From positions 1 to 15,787 of the forward strand of contig JABHHG010000125.1 of assembly GCA_018671635.1 (NCBI GenBank): a stretch of 15,787 nt of DNA. The letters run 5' to 3'. Shown here piece after piece: positions 7,130 to 13,470 of the stretch (position 1 is its first letter; the number at the start of each line of letters is the position of its first letter). The position numbers and the translations under genes were made by a program. The notes beneath the pieces are model-generated. The model made no database searches. It had not been told where the DNA came from and saw nothing but the letters and a program-made list of their open reading frames with translations. The stretch is from Fidelibacterota bacterium (GTDB lineage Bacteria; Fidelibacterota; Marinisomatia; SCGC-AAA003-L08; D37C17).

Positions 7130-9058
7130 ATGACCACCAATTTGAAAAAAATATTTTTGTTAATCTCACTTTCCTTCTTAATTAATGGGTGTGGAGGTAA
7201 AGGTAGCTCTTCTTCAGAGATTATAACTAAACCAATCTCTATCAAGGAATTTGATACCCCTCCTGGTGCCAATCCAGCTGTTTCTGCAGAAATGGGTGGA
7301 GCCGGATTTGAAACTATTGCTAAAAAACAGGGTTGGAAAACAAGCGAATCATTCAAAACCTATGGTAGCCTTGATGCTAAAAAAGGTGGGCGATTCACTA
7401 TGAGGTTTTCTGAATTCCCTGCATCTATAAGAACATATGGTAAAGATTCTAATTATGAGATCATTTCAATGATGTCCTCATTGGTTTATGAATCTCTATT
7501 AAATATTGATTCCGAAACATTAGGCTTAATTCCCATGCTATGCACACATTGGAAAATTAGTGATGATTTTAAAACCTTTCAGTTAAGAATAGATCCCCAT
7601 GCTCGATGGGCCGATGGAAAACCAGTTACTACTGCAGATATCATGGCCACCTATAAACTCCTTATTGATGAGACTATACTTCAACCTTACTATAATGTAG
7701 TCTTCAGTAAATATGAAGAACCCAAAGTCATTAGTGAATACATCATTGAGGTTACATCCAGCGAAGTACATTTCAAAAACATCATTGATTTTTCGGTTAT
7801 GTCATTATTACCTGCTCACCATTTAGATGGATTAACTGGGACTGAATACTTAGAAAAATATCACTTTGATATGATGCCAGGAACAGGACCTTATACCCTC
7901 GAAAAAAATAAAATCAAAAAAGGTAAATCAATCACGCTTACTCGTCGAAGTGATTGGTGGCAATCTGATTATAAACGTAATACTGGTGAGTACAACTTTG
8001 ACTTGCTCAAGTTTATAATTGTTCAAGATGAAAGACTCACATTAGAAAAATTCAAAAAGGGTGAAATTGATATTTACACCGTAGGCCGTGCTCAATGGTG
8101 GGTTCAAGAATTTGATCAATCTAATCCAGATTTCGACTATCTTCACCGAGGATTAATTCAAAAACGAAAAATATTCAACAATCATTTATCAGGCACTTCA
8201 GGGTTGGCCATGAACATTCGTGAGGGTCGCATATTTAGTGACCTCCGTTTACGCAAAGCCATGGCAAAATTATGGAATAGACAACAACTCATCGAAAAAT
8301 TATTTTTTAATGAGTATGTTGCCATTAAGTCATATTTCCCAGGTGGTCAATATGAAAATAAATCTAATGAACTTGTAGGTTATGACCCCGAAGGTGCAGT
8401 CAAATTATTAGCCTCCGCTGGATGGGTGGAACGAAATAGTGATGGTTGGCTTACTAAAGATGGGAAACTATTCGAAATTGATTTTGGAATTGACCAATCT
8501 TCTGAAAGAATATTTACTCCATATCAAGAAGACCTTGCAAAAGTTGGAATTAAAATGAACCTTCGTTATATAACCGGTACAACTATGTTCAAAAATGTAA
8601 TGAATGAACGCGACTTCGACATTCATTATCAGGGCTGGACTATGCCAACATTCCCAAATCCTGTAACATCATATCATTCTGATTCTGCAAACAAACCAGG
8701 GACAACGAATATCTGTGGATTTAGTAATTCAAGAGTGGATGTAATTGCAACCAATTATAAAAACTTATTTAACCCCAAAGATAGGATTTCTGCACTTCAA
8801 GAAATTGATAAAATAGTTTTTGATTCTCACATTTATGCACTGGGATGGAGAGCTCCATATTCATGGAGGTTTGGATATTGGAATAAATTTGGGATGCCAG
8901 ATCACTATATCGGTTATTCTGGGAATTGGAAATCTTCAATGGCATATTGGTGGTATGAACCTGAATTGGCTCAAAAGGTAAGAGAAGCAAAGCAAGATAA
9001 AACCGTTTCATTCCCGTATGGGGATATCCAAATTGATTACAATCAGCTAAGCAATTAA
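7130..9058 (+). CDS. yejA: YejA-like peptide ABC transporter substrate-binding lipoprotein
   Basis: This 642-residue protein is a family 5 extracellular solute-binding protein (SBP_bac_5). The N-terminus has Lys residues, a hydrophobic run and a lipobox ending ING-C21, so it should be a lipoprotein; a Ser/Gly linker follows. Residues 157-171 (HARWADGKPVTTADI) match the family signature. The central segment resembles E. coli YejA more than DppA or OppA: NFDLLKF..VQDERLTLEKFKKGEIDIYTVG, then a QxxxxRIFSDLRLRKAMAKLW-like region, and a C-terminal MAYWWYEP. Its role is to capture oligopeptides at the membrane and deliver them to the permeases. E. coli YejA is, to my knowledge, a soluble periplasmic protein, so lipidation here is a difference. 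It is the first gene of the importer operon; a Shine-Dalgarno GGAG precedes the ATG. Confidence 0.9.
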   Translation: MTTNLKKIFLLISLSFLINGCGGKGSSSSEIITKPISIKEFDTPPGANPAVSAEMGGAGFETIAKKQGWKTSESFKTYGSLDAKKGGRFTMRFSEFPASIRTYGKDSNYEIISMMSSLVYESLLNIDSETLGLIPMLCTHWKISDDFKTFQLRIDPHARWADGKPVTTADIMATYKLLIDETILQPYYNVVFSKYEEPKVISEYIIEVTSSEVHFKNIIDFSVMSLLPAHHLDGLTGTEYLEKYHFDMMPGTGPYTLEKNKIKKGKSITLTRRSDWWQSDYKRNTGEYNFDLLKFIIVQDERLTLEKFKKGEIDIYTVGRAQWWVQEFDQSNPDFDYLHRGLIQKRKIFNNHLSGTSGLAMNIREGRIFSDLRLRKAMAKLWNRQQLIEKLFFNEYVAIKSYFPGGQYENKSNELVGYDPEGAVKLLASAGWVERNSDGWLTKDGKLFEIDFGIDQSSERIFTPYQEDLAKVGIKMNLRYITGTTMFKNVMNERDFDIHYQGWTMPTFPNPVTSYHSDSANKPGTTNICGFSNSRVDVIATNYKNLFNPKDRISALQEIDKIVFDSHIYALGWRAPYSWRFGYWNKFGMPDHYIGYSGNWKSSMAYWWYEPELAQKVREAKQDKTVSFPYGDIQIDYNQLSN

Positions 9059-9066
9059 GCACTAAC

Positions 9067-10107
9067 TTGACGACTTACATCATACGACGACTACTGCTGA
9101 TGATTCCAACTTTTATTGGTATCACGGCCTTAGTATTCACAATTCTTCAAATGGTACCTGGCGGCCCCTTTGAGCAAGAATTGCTTCGTTTTAAAATGGC
9201 TGCAATGGCAAGTAGTGAAGGTGGTGCTGGCGGTGGTGGGTCTGGGTCAGAAATGATTGAAATTCCTGAAGAGGCTCTCAAAAAATTAAAAGAATATTAT
9301 GGACTGGATAAACCTGCACACATGCGCTATCTTATTTGGCTCAAAAAAATTGTACAATTAGATTTAGGAAAGTCATACAAATATTCTGAACCTGTTTGGG
9401 ATCTTATTAAAGAGCGTGTACATATTTCAGCTTATTTTGGAATTATTTCATTTCTACTTTCATACCTGATTTGCATCCCCCTTGGAATATTTAAAGCTAT
9501 AAAACATGGTTCAAAATTTGACAAAGTCTCAAGTGCCATCGTTTTTGTAGGCTACTCAATTCCAGGGTTTATTTTTGGGGCGGTACTTTTGGTTTATTTT
9601 GGGGGAGGTAGTTTTTGGGATGTTTTCCCATTAGGTGAATTTAGATCAGAAGATTATGAATATTTTACATTTTGGGGTAAAGTTCAAGATCAATTACATC
9701 ATACCGTTTTACCGGTGATGGCATACATGGTTGGTGCTTTTGCCTCCACGACTGTACTTATGAAAAATTCACTCTTAGAAAATTTAAGTCAAGATTATGT
9801 AAGAACTGCATTCGCAAAAGGACTTTCTGAAAAACGAGTTATTTTCTTCCATGCCGTTAGAAATTCTCTCATTCCACTTGCAACTGGAATTGGTGGACTA
9901 TTAGGGATTTGGCTAGCTGGGTCATATTTGATTGAGCGTGTATTCAACATCGATGGAATTGGAATGCTAAGTTTTAATTCTATATCAAGTCGAGACTACC
10001 CCGTTACACTCGGATTTTTAGTAGTAGCTACGATTATTAGACTGCTGGGAAATTTACTTTCTGACATTTGCTACGCCGCTGTTGACCCTAGGATACGGTT
10101 CAAATGA
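9067..10107 (+). CDS. yejB: YejB-like peptide ABC transporter permease
   Basis: This 346-residue inner-membrane permease starts at TTG 9067. The N-terminal TYIIRRLLLMIPTF aligns with the start of E. coli YejB, while the next Met would remove half of the first membrane helix. There is no clear Shine-Dalgarno, so translation may be coupled to yejA (stop 8 nt upstream). Residues 31-70 (PGGPFEQ followed by a glycine-rich loop, GGAGGGGSGS) form the long insert characteristic of YejB rather than DppB. The ATPase-contact EAA loop is at about 244-271 (DYVRTAFAKGLSEKRV..HAVRNSL), and the C-terminus is SDICYAAVDPRIRFK. It forms the translocation pore with the next gene product, overlapping it by 4 bp (ATGA). 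Confidence 0.93.
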   Translation: MTTYIIRRLLLMIPTFIGITALVFTILQMVPGGPFEQELLRFKMAAMASSEGGAGGGGSGSEMIEIPEEALKKLKEYYGLDKPAHMRYLIWLKKIVQLDLGKSYKYSEPVWDLIKERVHISAYFGIISFLLSYLICIPLGIFKAIKHGSKFDKVSSAIVFVGYSIPGFIFGAVLLVYFGGGSFWDVFPLGEFRSEDYEYFTFWGKVQDQLHHTVLPVMAYMVGAFASTTVLMKNSLLENLSQDYVRTAFAKGLSEKRVIFFHAVRNSLIPLATGIGGLLGIWLAGSYLIERVFNIDGIGMLSFNSISSRDYPVTLGFLVVATIIRLLGNLLSDICYAAVDPRIRFK

Positions 10108-11159
10108 TATTCAAAAAACGAACAAATTCAGAATCTATTCTTCACAAAAGAATTAGAAAATTCAAGGGAATGAAACGTGGATATTACTCATTCATAATTT
10201 TAGTTAGCCTATATTTATTATCATTTCTTAATCCCCTTTTAATCAACAATAAGGCATTAGTCGTTAAATACAATGGGGAGTATTTCTTTCCCGTTTCAAA
10301 ATATTATCCATCTACTACTTTTGATCAGCAAGGATACGGCGAAGCTCAGTATAGAAAATTAGATGAACAATTTGAGAATGATAATTCAGGAAACTGGGTG
10401 ATTATGCCAGTGTATCCTTTTCATCCAAATGAATCTCTATTAGGTGAAATTGATGGAGAACCGCCTCATGCACCAACCTCTCTACATTGGCTGGGAACAG
10501 ACAATCGGGCTCGAGATGTATTCGCCAGAATGATTTATGGGTTCAATATTTCTATTTCTTTCGCTCTAATTGTCACGGCTATTGCATACATCATCGGTAT
10601 TACTATTGGTGCAATTTTAGGATTTTTTGGTGGTCGTGTGGATATGTTTGGACAACGATTTATTGAAATTTTTGCATCAATCCCTTTTCTATATATGGTG
10701 ATCATTATTAGTTCTGTTTTGCAACCCAGTTTCTGGCTGCTTGTTACTATTATGTCCTGTTTTAATTGGGTGGGAATGACCTATTACATCAGAGGGGAAT
10801 TTTACAAAGAAAAGGCCAAAGATTATGTATCCGCAGCAATTTCTATGGGTGCAGACAATCGACGTATAATGTTTAAACATATTCTACCCAATGCATTAAC
10901 TCCCATCATTACCTTTGCTCCATTTGCGTTAATTGGAAATATTTCTACATTAGTCTCACTTGACTTTTTAGGATTTGGATTAGCGGCACCAACGCCATCT
11001 TGGGGAGAGATTGTAAATCAAGGTATTTCTGATATTCGTTATTGGTGGTTAATTTTATCTCCCATGGGAGCCAGTTTTACCACGCTTCTTTTAATTTCCT
11101 TTATCGGTGAAGGTGTACGAGAAGCATTTGATCCTAAAGTACATTCGAGATTGAGATAA
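10104..11159 (+). CDS. yejE: YejE-like peptide ABC transporter permease
   Basis: This 351-residue DppC/YejE-class permease has an N-terminal membrane helix at about 27-48, then an extracytoplasmic stretch NKALVVKYNGEYFFPVSKYY, a signature of YejE. GTDNRARDVFARMIYG (131-146) is the DppC/OppC family motif. The EAA loop lies at 241-267 (YVSAAISMGADNRRIMFKHILPNAL split by the usual Gly), and the C-terminus contains FIGEGVREAFDPK. The start ATG overlaps the previous stop by 4 bp, and its stop overlaps the next ATG by one base (TAATG), which indicates tight coupling within one operon. Confidence 0.93.
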   Translation: MIFKKRTNSESILHKRIRKFKGMKRGYYSFIILVSLYLLSFLNPLLINNKALVVKYNGEYFFPVSKYYPSTTFDQQGYGEAQYRKLDEQFENDNSGNWVIMPVYPFHPNESLLGEIDGEPPHAPTSLHWLGTDNRARDVFARMIYGFNISISFALIVTAIAYIIGITIGAILGFFGGRVDMFGQRFIEIFASIPFLYMVIIISSVLQPSFWLLVTIMSCFNWVGMTYYIRGEFYKEKAKDYVSAAISMGADNRRIMFKHILPNALTPIITFAPFALIGNISTLVSLDFLGFGLAAPTPSWGEIVNQGISDIRYWWLILSPMGASFTTLLLISFIGEGVREAFDPKVHSRLR

Positions 11160-12145
11160 TGTCAGTAGATAAGCTCATTCAAGTTAAAAATTTAAAAACC
11201 TATTTCTATACTGAAGCTGGAACGGCTAAAGCTGTAGATGGTGTTTCATTTGATATTTATAAAGGTGAAGTTCTAGGTATTGTGGGGGAATCCGGTTCAG
11301 GAAAATCTGTTACCTCACTTTCAATAAATCGGCTCATTCCTAATCCACCCGGTGAAATTGTGAACGGTGAAATAATTTATAATGGCATCAATCTATTAGA
11401 TTTAAGTTATGAAGAAATGAGAGATTATCGTGGTAAAGATATTGCCATGATTTTTCAAGAGCCTATGACTTCATTGAATCCAGTGTTACGAATAGATAAG
11501 CAAATGAATGAAGTTCTCATCAAACATGAAGGCTTATCATGGGATGAAGCCACATCAAAAAGTATTGAGATGTTAGATGCGGTGGGAATCCCTGATGCGG
11601 CAATACGAATGAAAGATTATCCCCATCAATTTTCTGGTGGAATGCGTCAACGTGTTATGATTGCCATGGCATTGCAATGTAATCCAGCATTACTCATCGC
11701 CGATGAGCCCACCACAGCTTTAGATGTTACGATTCAAGCTCAAATTCTTGAACTTATGGTACAAATGAAGCAGAAGCGGGAAGAGGCTGCAATTTTACTC
11801 ATCACCCATGATTTGGCGGTTGTGGCCGAAATGTGTGATCGTGTCATTGTTATGTATGGTGGTAAAATTCAAGAAGTTGCCACCGTTGAAGAACTTTTCG
11901 CCAATCCACAACATCCATATACAAAGGGACTCATGTCATCTATTCCTCGTCCTGATCAGGGGCGACAAGAAAGATTAGCGGCTATTCGTGGAATGGTACC
12001 GCCCATCATGGATATGCCTATCGGTTGCAAATTTTGTACTCGTTGTGATGATGTATTAGACAAATGTGAAAATACAGAACCTGAACTTTTAGAGGTTAAG
12101 CCAGGCCACTTTGTACGATGCCATTTAATGGAGGATGCTAAATAA
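11159..12145 (+). CDS. dppD: DppD-like peptide ABC transporter ATP-binding protein
   Basis: This 328-residue ATPase drives peptide import from the cytoplasmic face. It has Walker A GESGSGKS (43-50), Q-loop Q100, signature SGGMRQ (159-164), Walker B LLIADEP (178-184) and switch His H217. The oligopeptide-transporter C-terminal extension (from about 248, NPQHPYTKGL) is present, with Cys at 290, 293, 296, 303 and 321. The set GC..xxRC..xxxC..C is the arrangement linked to a [4Fe-4S] cluster in DppD/OppD proteins. In E. coli the corresponding subunit of the Yej system is the N-terminal half of the fused YejF; here it is a free-standing gene that overlaps its neighbours by one base on each side. 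Confidence 0.95.
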   Translation: MSVDKLIQVKNLKTYFYTEAGTAKAVDGVSFDIYKGEVLGIVGESGSGKSVTSLSINRLIPNPPGEIVNGEIIYNGINLLDLSYEEMRDYRGKDIAMIFQEPMTSLNPVLRIDKQMNEVLIKHEGLSWDEATSKSIEMLDAVGIPDAAIRMKDYPHQFSGGMRQRVMIAMALQCNPALLIADEPTTALDVTIQAQILELMVQMKQKREEAAILLITHDLAVVAEMCDRVIVMYGGKIQEVATVEELFANPQHPYTKGLMSSIPRPDQGRQERLAAIRGMVPPIMDMPIGCKFCTRCDDVLDKCENTEPELLEVKPGHFVRCHLMEDAK

Positions 12146-13170
12146 TGTCAAAAGCTCCCTTGTTAAAGGTTAGAAATCTTCATGTTCATTTTCCTATTTT
12201 TGGTGGAATTTTTCAACGACGAGTAACTGAAGTAAAAGCTGTTGATGGAATTTCATTCGATGTTTATCCCGGTGAAACTTTAGGTATTGTGGGTGAATCC
12301 GGATGTGGTAAATCTACAGTGGGCAAAGCACTTATTAATGTGCTTCGCTTAACCGCGCCAGACGTAGAGATTTCTGGAGAGGTTTTTTTAGAGGATAATG
12401 GTGAATACATTGACCTCCTTTCATTATCTCGAAAAGAGATGAATAAGCATCGTCCAGATATGCAGATGATTTTCCAAGACCCATTTTCATCTCTAAATCC
12501 ACGGATGTTGGTGGGTGATATTATTCAGGAACCATTAGATTTACATACCAATCTTTCTCAAAAAGAAAAACGTGAGAAGGTGGCATGGTTGTTAGAAAAA
12601 GTTGGACTTTCAGCGGAGCAGTCAACTCGATATCCACATGAATTTTCAGGTGGTCAACGCCAACGAATTGGCATCGCACGCGCATTAGCTACTGAACCCA
12701 GACTCATTATTGCAGACGAACCGGTATCGGCATTAGATGTATCTATTCAAGCACAAGTTATCAATTTGATGATGGATCTTCAGGACGAGTTCAACTTATC
12801 CCTAATTTTTATTGCACATGATTTATCCGTAGTTGAGCATATTTCAAATAGAATTGGGGTCATGTACTTAGGAAATATGGCTGAAGTTGGTGATGCAGAT
12901 GACGTGTATCGAAATCCAAAACATCCATATACACGCAGTTTACTGTCAGCCGTACCGTTGCCTGACCCAAAACTGAAAAATAAGCGGCAACGAATTGTTC
13001 TAAAGGGAGATGTACCCTCTCCGTTGGCCAAGCCAAGTGGGTGTGGATTCAGAACGCGATGTCCATTGGCCAAATCGGCCTGCGCAAAAGACATTCCTCA
13101 ATTAGAAGATGTGGGGCAAGCCCATTTTGTGGCATGTCAATATCACGAAGAAGAATTTCCAGTAGAATAA
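12145..13170 (+). CDS. dppF: DppF-like peptide ABC transporter ATP-binding protein
   Basis: This 341-residue protein is the second ATPase of the importer and forms a heterodimer with the DppD-like protein. It has Walker A GESGCGKST (51-59), Q-loop Q111, signature SGGQRQ (168-173), Walker B LIIADEP (187-193), switch His H225 and the C-terminal peptide-transporter extension with C300, C306, C313 and C331 (GCGFRTRC). All catalytic positions are intact. A GGAGG Shine-Dalgarno at 12130-12134 lies 10 nt before the ATG, which overlaps the previous stop (TAATG). It is the last gene of the operon and is followed directly by a strong terminator hairpin. Confidence 0.95.
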   Translation: MSKAPLLKVRNLHVHFPIFGGIFQRRVTEVKAVDGISFDVYPGETLGIVGESGCGKSTVGKALINVLRLTAPDVEISGEVFLEDNGEYIDLLSLSRKEMNKHRPDMQMIFQDPFSSLNPRMLVGDIIQEPLDLHTNLSQKEKREKVAWLLEKVGLSAEQSTRYPHEFSGGQRQRIGIARALATEPRLIIADEPVSALDVSIQAQVINLMMDLQDEFNLSLIFIAHDLSVVEHISNRIGVMYLGNMAEVGDADDVYRNPKHPYTRSLLSAVPLPDPKLKNKRQRIVLKGDVPSPLAKPSGCGFRTRCPLAKSACAKDIPQLEDVGQAHFVACQYHEEEFPVE

Positions 13171-13198
13171 AAAAAGGGCTCAAATGAGCCCTTTTTTT
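13169..13198. terminator. Bidirectional rho-independent terminator
   Basis: The hairpin has a GGGCTC (13176-13181) / GAGCCC (13186-13191) stem with an AAAT loop. It is preceded by seven A (13169-13175) and followed by seven T (13192-13198), so it can also pair as A/T beyond the GC stem. The symmetry makes it work in both directions. It ends the importer operon, whose stop TAA is at 13168-13170, and the convergent surface-protein gene, whose stop is at 13219. Confidence 0.93.
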
Positions 13199-13218
13199 AT
13201 AACCAAATTATAACCTAC

Positions 13219-13470
13219 TTACTTGATCAGCATCAACTTTTGGGTTCTTGAACCCAATTCTGTATAAATAGATACAAAATAAACTCCACTGGGGTGATGC
13301 TCTCCGTTCCATTCAATTTCGTGGAATCCCACTTCAAAACTACCATGCGCCAATGTTTCAATTTCTCTTCCTGAAATATCATATATTGCCACCTGAACAT
13401 GCGTGGATAGATTTAATCCAAATTCAATTCGGGTTTGGGGATTAAATGGATTTGGGTATGCGGATAATAA
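13219..13470 (-). other. Type IX secretion-like C-terminal sorting domain
   Basis: The last 83 residues begin ILLSAYPNPFNPQTRIEF, continue with VQVAIYDISGREIETL and PSGVYFVSI, and end QKLMLIK. This is the usual T9SS type A / FlgD-like sorting domain. It is the main evidence that the protein is exported across the outer membrane. Confidence 0.85.

Noticed and set aside
9214..9250. Glycine-rich GGAGGGGSGS loop in the permease as a novel insertion
   Set aside because: YejB proteins, including that of E. coli as I recall it, carry a glycine-rich insert at the same place, so it is a family trait.
12780..13094. Open frames opposite or out of phase with larger genes, such as 12780-13094 (-), 4464-4757 (+), 2242-2526 (-) and 8769-9062 (-)
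   Set aside because: They lie wholly or almost wholly within genes having clear family motifs, show no domain themselves and lack good start signals.
1493..13170. A microcin or other RiPP biosynthesis cluster
   Set aside because: TldD/E and Yej-like genes suggest it, but I find no precursor peptide, cyclodehydratase, radical SAM enzyme or exporter; general peptide use is simpler.
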